39,554 nucleotides of DNA, taken from positions 1-39,554 of the forward strand of contig MHOT01000022.1 in assembly GCA_001820175.1 (NCBI GenBank). The letters run 5' to 3'. How positions within the stretch are numbered: position 1 is the stretch's first letter; each line of letters begins with the position of its first letter. This DNA is from Candidatus Staskawiczbacteria bacterium RIFCSPHIGHO2_02_FULL_42_22 (GTDB taxonomy: Bacteria; Patescibacteriota; Minisyncoccia; Minisyncoccales; Staskawiczbacteraceae). The notes under the pieces were generated by a model. The model did no database searches, was not told the origin of the DNA, and saw nothing but the letters and a program-made list of their open reading frames with translations. The position numbers and the translations under genes were made by a program. Below, piece after piece: positions 8,005 to 15,408 of the stretch.

Positions 8005-9129
8005 TTATTTAATAAAATAAACTATTTCATACACGATCCCCAGTAAAAACACGATGGCCAAGGGGTAAGCAATCAGGGCCCGTCCGCCAATCTTTTTATG
8101 CATCAATAAAATGAATATGCCATTAATACCAAACAGTACTCCTCCCATCAATGATATTAATGGAATGAACGAATTAAAACCCAACAAAAAAAGCGCCACC
8201 GGAACCGTGCAGGTTACGGCCCAGGCAAAAAAATTACTGGTGCCAAGGTCATACACAAACGTCTTCTTTAAAAACAGTCCCTGGGTGATAAATGCGGCAA
8301 AGGTAGTGAAAAAACCCACGGAAAGCGCTACTAAAAATACCCCCGGTCCCAAAAAATGTTTAAGGCCCAAAAGCGCTGATTCGGTGGTGGCGTTTCCAGA
8401 AATGCTTACCACTAGGAAAACAAATAACACATACGCCACCGCGGGGATTAAGGTGCCGATGACGATGATCCGCTTTAATAATTTTTTACGGCCAGACAGC
8501 ATTTCTTCCACCTCGGGAATTAATCCCACACCCCATAGGGAGAAGATGATTGGGCCATAGGGTAAAAACCATTCAGAAAAATTAAGCGAGGGGTTTAGGC
8601 CAAATAATTGCTGGGGGTGAATTTGAGCCATCCCTTTAACCAATACCACCACAAATGCGGTTAGTAAAAAAAGCAGGGTAAACAGTTCTATTTTGCTGAT
8701 GATATTTACGTTAAAGTACACGGCGATGGCGCCCAATAAAAAATATAAAAAAATGTAATGGTAATAACTCCCTCCGAAAAGAGGGGAAACAATGGCGGTT
8801 AGGAATTGCGCTCCGACAATGACGTATACAACACAAAGACCAAACGACCCTAGTAAAATAGAAACTACCGTAATTTTTTTGGCAACAGAGCCAAGGTAAA
8901 AACCCACAAAACCGGGAAATCGCTTGTGGTCGGGGGTCTTAAGGCAAATATTTCCAAATATGACATGCAAATAAAGGACGAGGCCCACAAGAACGGCAAA
9001 ATAAAAAAGGACTGGCCAGACGCCAACCCGCACCGTTATATACGGCAGCGATAAAAAACCAACCCCAATAATACTACCCGCCAATGTGGCAATAGGGTAA
9101 ATATAATTTTTAAACAAATCTTTTACCAT
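8005..9129 (-). CDS. amino acid permease (aromatic amino acid/HAAAP-like)
   Basis: The protein has 374 residues and about 11 membrane helices. The first helix carries the APC-fold signature GSIIGVGFLSLPY (18-30), the broken helix that binds the amino acid backbone. Helix 6 has GPIIFSLWGVGLIPEVEEML, typical of the tryptophan/tyrosine permease branch. It probably imports amino acids in a proton- or sodium-coupled way, which fits a CPR-like cell with limited biosynthesis. The gene stands alone between AT-rich repeats, and its leader has no SD. Confidence 0.85.
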   Translation of the reverse strand: MVKDLFKNYIYPIATLAGSIIGVGFLSLPYITVRVGVWPVLFYFAVLVGLVLYLHVIFGNICLKTPDHKRFPGFVGFYLGSVAKKITVVSILLGSFGLCVVYVIVGAQFLTAIVSPLFGGSYYHYIFLYFLLGAIAVYFNVNIISKIELFTLLFLLTAFVVVLVKGMAQIHPQQLFGLNPSLNFSEWFLPYGPIIFSLWGVGLIPEVEEMLSGRKKLLKRIIVIGTLIPAVAYVLFVFLVVSISGNATTESALLGLKHFLGPGVFLVALSVGFFTTFAAFITQGLFLKKTFVYDLGTSNFFAWAVTCTVPVALFLLGFNSFIPLISLMGGVLFGINGIFILLMHKKIGGRALIAYPLAIVFLLGIVYEIVYFIK

Positions 9130-9177
9130 TGCTTAATTTTACACTTATTTAGACAAAACGGCAATTTTAGGATAGAA

Positions 9178-9350
9178 TACAGTTGAATTTCTAATTAATC
9201 TAATTATTCTAATTAACCTAATCAAATCCCAAGATTGAAACTCTAAATCCTAAACTCTAAATTCTAAAACGGTTTAGAGATTAGGCATTCATCTTTTTAG
9301 ATATTGATTAGAGTAATTAGGTTAATTAGAGCAATTAGAATAATTTAATA
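9178..9350. repeat. degenerate CTAATT/CTAAATT fold-back repeat
   Basis: This 170-bp imperfect palindrome has outer arms of CTAATTATTCTAATTAACC-type units, inner arms of CTAAATCCTAAACTC-type units and an AAAACGGTTT centre. It shares word order with 883-1013 in the opposite orientation, and lies immediately upstream of tRNA-Glu. Confidence 0.75.
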
Positions 9351-9356
9351 TAACCT

Positions 9357-9428
9357 GCTCCCATCGTCTATCGGCCAGGACACTTGGTTCTCATCCAAGA
9401 AAGCGGAGTTCGATTCTCCGTGGGAGCG
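9357..9428 (+). tRNA. tRNA-Glu (CTC)
   Basis: The cloverleaf is complete: acceptor GCTCCCA / TGGGAGC, D-arm GTCT...GGAC, anticodon stem CTTGG / CCAAG with loop TTCTCAT (anticodon CTC), T-arm GGAG-TTCGATT-CTCC and discriminator G. No CCA is encoded. Unlike the other tRNAs in this window it has no insert. It lies 40 nt upstream of the HTH gene on the same strand. Confidence 0.95.
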
Positions 9429-9467
9429 CAGGGACACAGTTCTTAGAAAACTCAATATGGAGGAACT

Positions 9468-10127
9468 ATGAAAAACATGGCTTGGCGCGAAAAACAAATC
9501 ATCGCGCTCTGTGAAAGCGGATATTCCGATTCAGAGATTATGGAAAAACTTGCATTGCCATTTGGTACGATAAGGTTGATAATTGAAAAACTTCTGCGCC
9601 AAGGGCGCATTAAACCCCGTCAGCGCGGCAGTAAAAAAAGTGCCTTTTGGCGAAAATTGGAAGATAGTCGCACGCAAACGATCATAATAATGATAAAAGA
9701 ACGCGCCACCCTGCAAGAAATAGCGGATCACTTCGGCTTCACTCGCCAACGAGCAAGCCAAATCATTGGATGCATTAAAGAAATGCATGGCACAACGATA
9801 CTTCTTGCAACAACAAAGTCAAGCTGGACAGTCAAAGAAGTTGCGAATGAACTTGATTTGGACATCCAGTTGATTTATACGATGCTTCATAATGGCCAGA
9901 TACCCTATCGCAAAAGAGGAAAAAATAAGTATCTTATAGACGAAGAAGGGATGCGCCTGCTGCGTGCTCACCCGCAAGCTACCGGTGAACGGATATGCCC
10001 GGTCTGCAAAAAATCATTTATTTCCCGATATAATAAACGCCTTTGTTCAAAAGAATGCTTAAAAGAGCATCGAAAACAGCGAGATAATGCGTATTCTAAA
10101 AAAAGACGCCAGACCTTGGATTCTTGA
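9468..10127 (+). CDS. multi-HTH DNA-binding protein with C-terminal zinc motif
   Basis: The protein has 219 residues. Three helix-turn-helix-like segments are visible: 7-45 (SGYSDSEIMEKLALPFGTIR), 80-104 (TLQEIADHFGFTRQRASQII, close to sigma region 4 or GntR-like HTH) and 120-158 (WTVKEVANELDLDIQLIYTM then a basic wing, as in MerR/excisionase proteins). The tail has a Cys4 zinc motif (C177, C180, C193, C197) and a basic end. It is likely a transcription regulator or a recombination accessory factor. A strong GGAGGA SD lies 7 nt upstream of the ATG and a terminator follows. Position after a tRNA gene is common for integrated genes, but no integrase is seen. Confidence 0.8.
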   Translation: MKNMAWREKQIIALCESGYSDSEIMEKLALPFGTIRLIIEKLLRQGRIKPRQRGSKKSAFWRKLEDSRTQTIIIMIKERATLQEIADHFGFTRQRASQIIGCIKEMHGTTILLATTKSSWTVKEVANELDLDIQLIYTMLHNGQIPYRKRGKNKYLIDEEGMRLLRAHPQATGERICPVCKKSFISRYNKRLCSKECLKEHRKQRDNAYSKKRRQTLDS

Positions 10128-10168
10128 GTGAACGACAAAAACCGCGAGTGCCCTGGAAACCGCAACAT

Positions 10169-10349
10169 ATGGACATCACATCCAGAAACCGCACTCCAAC
10201 TCTTGCCGGATTTGCCAATCTTTGGCAGTTTTCACAAAAAATTTGTTCGGCGTAGCTACCGGCTAGGCCTTACAAATTTTTTGCTCCAAGCCGCCCAAGA
10301 TTGCCAAACCTGCGGCGAGTTTAGTGCGGTTTCTGGATGTGATGTCCAT
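10169..10349. repeat. family B fold-back element, copy 1
   Basis: Arms ATGGACATCACATCCAGAAA and their complement enclose an inner inverted pair GATTTGCCAATCTTTGGCA / TGCCAAACC and the family core TTCGGCGTAGCTACC. There is no coding potential. It lies between the HTH gene and its terminator. Confidence 0.75.
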
Positions 10350-10358
10350 AACCACACA

Positions 10359-10392
10359 AGCGAAAGTCAGCCCATACTTTCGCTTTTTTTAT
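10359..10392 (+). terminator. rho-independent terminator
   Basis: Hairpin AGCGAAAGT / ACTTTCGCT followed by TTTTTTTATG on the plus strand, probably ending the HTH transcript. Confidence 0.8.
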
Positions 10393-10438
10393 GTAAAAGA
10401 TGGTGAATTATGAATTACAAAGTAACCCCTCACAACCC

Positions 10439-10540
10439 CATCGTCATTGCGAGGCGCACCGAAGCAATCTAGATTGCCGCGTCGCCTGCGGGCTCCTCGC
10501 AATGACGATTCTTACTCGGGATGGTGAGGTGGTACGGGGT
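10439..10540. repeat. CATTGCGAGG palindromic repeat, copy 2
   Basis: CGTCATTGCGAGGCGCACC...AGATTGCC is followed by CTCCTCGCAATGACG. Its flank CTCGGGATGGTGAGGTGGTAC is shared, inverted, with the copy at 2547. Confidence 0.8.
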
Positions 10541-10603
10541 AGGGGTAACTGCTTACACTTCTCCAATCCTACGTAGGAGTGTGACGGGTTACAGTAAAAA
10601 TGC

Positions 10604-10631
10604 TTGACATTTCTATAAAATAATATATAAA
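10604..10631 (+). promoter_or_regulatory. sigma-70-type promoter
   Basis: TTGACA at 10604-10609, a 16-nt spacer and TATAAA at 10626-10631, about 60 nt before the GTG start at 10690. Confidence 0.6.
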
Positions 10632-10689
10632 GGGTAATCATGCCTAACGTAATGGGTATGAAAATAGCACCTTTTCTGGGAGATCGACT

Positions 10690-11064
10690 GTGAAAAGGAT
10701 CCTGACAATCATCAAGTATGTAATTGAAGCCATTCTTCTTTTAGGGGTAATTGGAATAACTGCATGGAACGCCTATAATGAACAATGGATTTGGTTTACC
10801 ATATTCTTTTTTATCTCTGCCTGGCTTCTAATTGAGATCGCCGATCTCTTGCTAAGGAAAAGCTTTTGGTTACGATTACTGTTTGCAGTAGTCGCCATTT
10901 CAGTGGCATTTATCGGAACAACCTATGATGAAGTAGCGCAAATACCGATGGTGTTCCTAATAGGTGCTTTAATGGCTCATAAACTACTAAAGTGGATTCT
11001 TAGGTTAATGGTTCATCGTAGCGAAGGCAGGAAAACTCGCCCAGAGGAATCCGAACAAGAGTAA
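10690..11064 (+). CDS. small membrane protein of unknown function
   Basis: The protein has 124 residues and starts with GTG, 4 nt after a GGGAG-containing SD. About four hydrophobic helices span residues 5-24, 29-49, 57-76 and 83-103. A short polar tail rich in Arg/Glu (HRSEGRKTRPEESEQE) would be cytoplasmic. I recognise no family. It has its own promoter, SD and terminator, so it is an autonomous unit like the other SD-bearing small genes of this window. Confidence 0.7.
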   Translation: MKRILTIIKYVIEAILLLGVIGITAWNAYNEQWIWFTIFFFISAWLLIEIADLLLRKSFWLRLLFAVVAISVAFIGTTYDEVAQIPMVFLIGALMAHKLLKWILRLMVHRSEGRKTRPEESEQE

Positions 11065-11073
11065 AGCTACTCA

Positions 11074-11110
11074 AAGCCCGTTTTGCATCAGCGAAACGGG
11101 CACTTTTTTT
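11074..11110 (+). terminator. rho-independent terminator
   Basis: Hairpin GCCCGTTTTGC / GCGAAACGGGC followed by ACTTTTTTTAC on the plus strand, after the 10690-11064 gene. Confidence 0.85.
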
Positions 11111-11148
11111 ACCTATAAATGAGCACACCAACCGGTTGGCGTATTCAT

Positions 11149-12852
11149 TTAGGGAGCTATCTGGTAATCCGGCGGGATTTGCCAGTAATTAATAATGTAC
11201 TGCGCCAATTTTTTAAAAATAGGAACCGCTGACAATGCGGACTTGGGAACCTTGGGATCGTCCAATTTTACCAAGATTAAAAACTGGGGTGCCAGCGCCG
11301 GGCCGTATCCAATAAAACTCTGGATGGTTTTGTCGGCGTAGTACCCCTTTTTATTTTCATAAGGCACTTGGGCGGTTCCCGTTTTTCCGGCCAGGTAATA
11401 TCCGTGAATTTTAGCCCCGTCGCCAAATCCGCGCTCAACTACGTTAATAAGCATTTTATTTACCTCTGCAGCCGTTTGTTTTGAAATGACCCCTGATGAA
11501 ATTTCCGGACGCATTACCTCTTGATCGGTGCCATGCACAATTTTCTCCACCATGTAGGGTTTTACCATGTTGCCGCCATTGGCAAATACGGAAAACGCCC
11601 GAACCAACTGGATGGGCGTCATTTCTATTCCCTGGCCAAATGAAGCGGTGGCAAACCCAAAATTCGATCCGCCTTTTAATAGTTCATTTCTCGAAGCAAC
11701 CTCCCCCTGCAAGTCCACTCCGGTTTTTTTATTAAACCCCAATTTTTCTAGGTATCCGGTAAAAGTGTCGTGCGGGATCAGCGATGAAAGAAATACCGCA
11801 CCCGTGTTAATGGATTTTTCCAAAATACCCGTCATAGTTTGCGTGCCATACTTTTCATGGTTGAAATTCGAAACCGTATCCGGGCCAATGGTTACCGACC
11901 CAGTATCAACAAAGGTGGTATCGGGAGTAATTTTATGCTCCTCAAACGCCATAGCCATGGTAAAGGGCTTGAATACCGACCCGGGTTCAAACAGTTTTTG
12001 AACAGCCGAATTCTGGAAAATTCCCAGATCGGTCTCCTTTGAATAGTTATTCAAGTTAAATGAGGGAAAATTAGCCATGGCCAAAATTCTGCCCGAATCG
12101 GGCTTTACGACAATAACTTGTCCCGACTGTATGTTGATATTTTTATGGGCTTCGGCCAGCAGTGCTTCGGCCTGGAATTGGATATTGTAGTCAAGGGTCA
12201 AGTAGAGGTCCGACCCGTTTAAATCAAAATTCTTTTCTGAATTAATGATAGCCAAACCCCTTCTGTCTTCGTAAATCCCCTCCTTGCCCGCAAGAAGGGT
12301 TTCGTAGTACCCCTCAAGCCCATACTGACCGGTTGAGGCGCCGCCAAAAAACCCCACCACCTGAGACGCCATGCTTGCCTGGGGGTAAAAAACACGTGTT
12401 TCCTTTTCTAAATATACCCCTTCGATATCTGCATTTTTTATATCCTCGATTTCTTCTTGTGATAGATCTTTTTTTATGATTACGTAAGAATTATTTTGTT
12501 CAAATTTTGCCGTAATGGTCGCTGGCAACACCCCAATACTGTTGGCAAGCGATAGGGCCGCCGCTTCATTATCTTTTATTTTTTTAGGAACCGCTACAAC
12601 AAAAAAAACGTCTTTATTGACGGCAAGGCCTTTTTTATCCCCTCGGCTAATACTACCCTGGGTCTCTTTACTATTGGAAAAAAATATTTCACCACGATCC
12701 CCTTTAACTTCTTTAAAGCCGACCTGCTGGCCCAATGCAGCCGCTTGATAGAATTTATGCGCTACTACTTGCAAATAAAATAAACGGCTAAGAAGGATAG
12801 CCGCTGTGATGACCGCGAATGATAGAAATAGTGCTAAGCGCCAGCGCTTCAA
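11149..12852 (-). CDS. ftsI: FtsI-type peptidoglycan D,D-transpeptidase (PBP)
   Basis: The protein has 567 residues: an N-terminal membrane anchor (7-30), a dimerisation/pedestal domain (about 50-215) and a transpeptidase domain (about 235-560). The penicilloyl-serine motifs are complete: S292-VFK, S347-I-N349 and K490-TGT. It crosslinks septal peptidoglycan at the division site. It closes the mraZ-rsmH-ftsL-ftsI cluster; an AT-rich fold-back repeat lies between it and the ftsL-like gene. No PASTA domain is present. No SD. Confidence 0.93.
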   Translation of the reverse strand: MKRWRLALFLSFAVITAAILLSRLFYLQVVAHKFYQAAALGQQVGFKEVKGDRGEIFFSNSKETQGSISRGDKKGLAVNKDVFFVVAVPKKIKDNEAAALSLANSIGVLPATITAKFEQNNSYVIIKKDLSQEEIEDIKNADIEGVYLEKETRVFYPQASMASQVVGFFGGASTGQYGLEGYYETLLAGKEGIYEDRRGLAIINSEKNFDLNGSDLYLTLDYNIQFQAEALLAEAHKNINIQSGQVIVVKPDSGRILAMANFPSFNLNNYSKETDLGIFQNSAVQKLFEPGSVFKPFTMAMAFEEHKITPDTTFVDTGSVTIGPDTVSNFNHEKYGTQTMTGILEKSINTGAVFLSSLIPHDTFTGYLEKLGFNKKTGVDLQGEVASRNELLKGGSNFGFATASFGQGIEMTPIQLVRAFSVFANGGNMVKPYMVEKIVHGTDQEVMRPEISSGVISKQTAAEVNKMLINVVERGFGDGAKIHGYYLAGKTGTAQVPYENKKGYYADKTIQSFIGYGPALAPQFLILVKLDDPKVPKSALSAVPIFKKLAQYIINYWQIPPDYQIAP

Positions 12853-12925
12853 CGTTATGAAACATGGAACATGGAACTTGGAACAAGTGACACGTTGTTA
12901 TGTGTTCTATGTTTCATGTTTTATG
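12853..12925. repeat. degenerate AACATGGAAC fold-back repeat
   Basis: GAAACATGGAACATGGAAC units and the complement GTTCTATGTTTCATGTTTTATG flank a GTGACACGTTG centre. The same vocabulary is used at 23008-23085 and 37389-37470. Confidence 0.7.
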
Positions 12926-12927
12926 AT

Positions 12928-13287
12928 TTACTTGGCTTTTGCCAGTGAATTTTGTAAAATTTGGATATAGGAAATAGTAGTTGTCTTTTCAAAGCCGAGG
13001 TCTTTTGCCTGTTGCATAGTATTTCCCAAAAAACTGGATTCGGTAAAATGGGTTTGGGCTTCCCGATTTTGGGCCATCAGCACCTCTATTTTTTTATTGG
13101 CACTTTTGATGGTATACGCTCCTTTGATTAATTGATTGACCATAACAATATAGTATACCACCAATAACAGAGAAGCCAGTAATGCCAGGGCATACGCTAA
13201 TTTCCAGGGAACTTTTATGGCATAATTTCCGGTTCTGATTTTTTTTTGTAGCGCCCGATAAGGGATGGCTAGGATAGCAGTTGACAT
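12928..13287 (-). CDS. ftsL: FtsL-like division protein
   Basis: The protein has 119 residues: a short basic N-terminus, one membrane helix (about 31-53), then a periplasmic helix with heptad-like spacing (54-88) and a C-terminal tail. Size, topology and position between rsmH and ftsI match FtsL, which recruits the FtsW/FtsI synthase; sequence similarity is weak, as is normal for this family. The ATG follows a CTTTTACGAAGCAAAAG hairpin, not an SD. Confidence 0.7.
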   Translation of the reverse strand: MSTAILAIPYRALQKKIRTGNYAIKVPWKLAYALALLASLLLVVYYIVMVNQLIKGAYTIKSANKKIEVLMAQNREAQTHFTESSFLGNTMQQAKDLGFEKTTTISYIQILQNSLAKAK

Positions 13288-13291
13288 AATA

Positions 13292-13308
13292 CTTTTGCTT
13301 CGTAAAAG
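13292..13308 (-). promoter_or_regulatory. start-proximal leader hairpin
   Basis: CTTTTACGAAGCAAAAG sits 4 nt before the ftsL-like ATG and continues into the AT-rich repeat, as at 3624 and 18763. Confidence 0.5.
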
Positions 13309-13379
13309 AAATTCTAAATTCTAATTTCTAAATTCTAAAACGGTTTAGGATTTAGAGTTTAAGATTTAGGATTTCATAT
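13302..13379. repeat. degenerate CTAAATT fold-back repeat
   Basis: AATTCTAAATTCTAA units, an AAAACGGTTT centre, then TTTAGGATTTAGAG units, between rsmH and the ftsL-like gene. Confidence 0.7.
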
Positions 13380-14291
13380 TTATAATTTTATTACGGCTCT
13401 TAATTTCGCTGATCTGGCCCTTGGGTTTACTAGGACCTCGGCATCGGAAGCCATAATCGGTTTTTTAGTTAATATTTTTACAATTCCCTCCTCCGCCCTT
13501 TCTTTAAAAAAATTTTTAATTATCCTGTCTTCTAAAGAATGGAATGCTATGATGACCAATCGACCCCCGGGCTCCAATATTGAAAGCACAAGCGGCAGTG
13601 CCTTAGCCAAACTTCCCAATTCGTCATTTACCGCAATACGCAATGCCTGAAATGTCCTTGTCGCACAATGAATTTTGCCGTGGTGAAACTTTCTTGGAAT
13701 TGCCCTTTCGAGCACTGCTACCAATTGAAGCGTTGTTTCAATTTTTTTTATTTTTCTTTGAGTAATTATTTCTTTTGCAATGCGTTTTGCAAATGACTCT
13801 TCTCCAAATTCTTCCAATATTCTTTTAAGGTCACTTTCTGAATATTCGTTTACTATTTTTTTTGCCGTCAATTCGTTTAGAATTTGGGATTTAGGATTTA
13901 GAATTTCACTGTCATACCTCATGTCTAGCGCTTCGTCTTTGTTAAAAGAAAATCCCTTTTTTGAATCTTCCAGGTGCCAGGATGAATACCCCAAGTCTAG
14001 CAACATGCCACTAACTGGCCCAAACTGCACACGCTCAACAATATTTTTGACATTCACATACGAATCATGCACCAACACGACCCTGTGCCCAAAATATTTC
14101 ATCTCTGATTTAGCATTTTCTATTTGAGTCGCATCTTTATCAATTCCTAATAGTTTCCCGTCTGGCGATGTTTTTTGTAAAATAGTTAACGCATGCCCGC
14201 CCTGACCAACCGTGCCATCAATGAAATTTTCATTAGGATTAGGGGATAAATATTCTAATACTTCATTGGTAAGAACGGGAACGTGCATCAT
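13380..14291 (-). CDS. rsmH: 16S rRNA (cytosine-1402-N4)-methyltransferase
   Basis: The protein has 303 residues. The SAM-binding loop is FIDGTVGQGGH (23-33); further motifs are GMLLDLGYSSWHL (95-107), FSFNKDEALDMRYD, and the C-terminal AFHSLEDRIIKNFF and NPRARSAKLRA. RsmH methylates C1402 next to the 16S decoding centre, the region split by introns in this genome. Residues 128-141 (SEILNPKSQILNEL) have no counterpart that I recall between the LDMR motif and the LTA motif. Their DNA (about 13875-13910) reads as the intergenic CTAAATCC repeat, so a repeat fragment appears inserted in frame. Start by the first of two adjacent ATGs; no SD. Confidence 0.93.
   Translation of the reverse strand: MMHVPVLTNEVLEYLSPNPNENFIDGTVGQGGHALTILQKTSPDGKLLGIDKDATQIENAKSEMKYFGHRVVLVHDSYVNVKNIVERVQFGPVSGMLLDLGYSSWHLEDSKKGFSFNKDEALDMRYDSEILNPKSQILNELTAKKIVNEYSESDLKRILEEFGEESFAKRIAKEIITQRKIKKIETTLQLVAVLERAIPRKFHHGKIHCATRTFQALRIAVNDELGSLAKALPLVLSILEPGGRLVIIAFHSLEDRIIKNFFKERAEEGIVKILTKKPIMASDAEVLVNPRARSAKLRAVIKL
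13875..13910. repeat. intergenic repeat fragment inside rsmH
   Basis: GAATTTGGGATTTAGG followed by ATTTAGAATTTC matches the CTAAATT repeat units found between genes. It lies in frame in rsmH and adds roughly 8-12 residues. Confidence 0.6.
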
Positions 14292-14460
14292 AATTTGAAA
14301 TTTGAAATTTACAATTTGAAATCAATTTGAAAAAAAGAGAATTTGAAATAATTGAACCGCGCCGTAACGTTTTAAAATTTAATCATTTAAAATTCAAGTA
14401 TTGATTTCAAATGCACTTGCGAGGAGCACCTTCGGGTGCAGCAAATTGTAAATTTCAAAT
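14292..14460. repeat. degenerate AATTTGAAATTTAC fold-back repeat
   Basis: TTTGAAATTTACAATTTGAAATC units on each side of a CGCGCCGTAACG-containing centre; the right part also contains the GCGAGGAGCACC motif. Same vocabulary as 36785-36942. Confidence 0.65.
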
Positions 14461-14891
14461 TAAATACCCAGGGGTCCCAGCTTCGAAACCATTTCCTCGA
14501 CTCCTTTTTCCGCGTTTTTCGAATAATCATTCCACTTTTGCTGGTCCCATATTTCCAGACGATTTGATAATCCGCAAACAACCACATTCTTTTTTAGTCC
14601 CCCATACTCTTTTAAATAATCCGGAATTAAAATGCGTCCTAACTTATCCAGTGCGACCTCCATGGCGCTGGCCAATAAGTGGCGCGCGAAACTTCGGGCC
14701 TCGCCCTGCGAAACCGGTAAATTAGCTAATTTCTGCGACATAATCTCCCATTCTTTTTCAGTGTATACTACTAGACAATTTTCAACTCCCTTGGTAATAA
14801 TCACCTTGCCTCCCAACTCTCCCCTAAACTTAATAGGCAGTGCCAATCGTTTTTTTATATCAATAGTATGCTGATATTGACCAATAAGCAT
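14460..14891 (-). CDS. mraZ: MraZ transcriptional regulator
   Basis: The protein has 143 residues in two tandem SpoVT/AbrB-like halves: the first has GQYQHTIDIKKRLALPIKFR (4-23), the second ASAMEVALDKLGRILIPDYL. These match the MraZ D-x(2-3)-GR/KR signature. MraZ forms a ring and represses its own dcw operon by binding TGGG-type direct repeats, which are visible upstream (15017-15048). First gene of mraZ-rsmH-ftsL-ftsI. No SD. Confidence 0.95.
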   Translation of the reverse strand: MLIGQYQHTIDIKKRLALPIKFRGELGGKVIITKGVENCLVVYTEKEWEIMSQKLANLPVSQGEARSFARHLLASAMEVALDKLGRILIPDYLKEYGGLKKNVVVCGLSNRLEIWDQQKWNDYSKNAEKGVEEMVSKLGPLGI

Positions 14892-14894
14892 TTA

Positions 14895-14992
14895 AAGATG
14901 CAACTATTAACATTTGACAATTGACATGTGACAGCTAACCAACGGCGACGTCGGTTGTCAAAGGTCAATTGTCACTGGTTAATTGTCGCTTA
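14895..14992. repeat. degenerate TTGACAATTGACA fold-back repeat
   Basis: AACATTTGACAATTGACATG units and the complement TGTCAAAGGTCAATTGTCAC flank the palindromic centre CCAACGGCGACGTCGGTTG. It sits in the mraZ leader. Same vocabulary as the insert inside the 16S group I intron at 38333-38402. Confidence 0.75.
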
Positions 14993-15016
14993 TAAGTTTT
15001 CCACAGATAACTTAAC

Positions 15017-15048
15017 TTCTCCCACTCTTATCCACTTTCATCCACTAC
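15017..15048 (-). promoter_or_regulatory. MraZ-type operator (10-bp direct repeats)
   Basis: The minus strand reads AGTGGATGAA, AGTGGATAAG, AGTGGGAGAA: three GTGGR repeats with a 10-bp period just downstream of the predicted -10 of mraZ. This matches the known MraZ recognition pattern (TGGGN repeats every 10 bp) and predicts autorepression. Confidence 0.7.
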
Positions 15049-15054
15049 ACTATA

Positions 15055-15084
15055 TTTATAACTTATTAGCGGCACTTACGTCAA
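15055..15084 (-). promoter_or_regulatory. promoter of the mraZ operon
   Basis: Minus strand TTGACG (15079-15084), an 18-nt spacer and TATAAA (15055-15060), immediately upstream of the operator repeats. Confidence 0.55.
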
Positions 15085-15100
15085 CCACAAACAAAAAATA

Positions 15101-15290
15101 CCTTATTTGAACTTAAAATAAGGTAATTATCCACAGCTTATCAATACTCCATTTTTACCATTTATGGATAAATCCCAAAAACCACCATTTCCCACTTTTA
15201 ATTAATTTTTGGCGAATAATATTTAGGCCTTAATTCCCTAAACACGCCACTTCCCTCCACGTTGCCACGAATGCGCCAATCAGTTGGCGT
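15101..15290. other. AT-rich intergenic stretch with DnaA-box-like sites
   Basis: It holds one perfect TTATCCACA (15128-15136) and near matches at 14998-15004, 15029-15037 and around 15165 (TTATGGATAA). A small hairpin ACCTTATTT...AAATAAGGT lies at 15101-15125. No gene is seen. It could be a DnaA-responsive region or chance in AT-rich DNA. Confidence 0.35.
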
Positions 15291-15300
15291 GTTTACAAGA

Positions 15301-15340
15301 TTTTACCGAAAAATTCACGATCGTGAATTTTTCGGTAAAA
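15301..15340. repeat. perfect 40-bp palindrome
   Basis: The two 20-nt halves (TTTTACCGAAAAATTCACGA and its exact complement) meet with no spacer. It lies between the clpC terminator and the mraZ regulatory region. Confidence 0.9.
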
Positions 15341-15355
15341 GATTTTTAAGGTGAC

Positions 15356-15388
15356 TAAAAAATCCCTTGTTTAAGGGATTCTTTAAAC
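15356..15388 (-). terminator. rho-independent terminator of the clpC operon
   Basis: Minus-strand hairpin AATCCCTT / AAGGGATT followed by TTTTTAG, 20-50 nt after the clpC-like stop. Confidence 0.8.
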
Positions 15389-15408
15389 CATACTTTGTCG
15401 CATAATAA

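Noticed and set aside
9357-10127. Integrated element at tRNA-Glu
   Set aside because: The HTH gene follows the tRNA, but no integrase and no duplicated tRNA 3' end were seen.
10128-10406. 92-codon plus-strand frame after the HTH gene
   Set aside because: Begins just after the HTH stop and consists of family B fold-back element copy 1 and the terminator.
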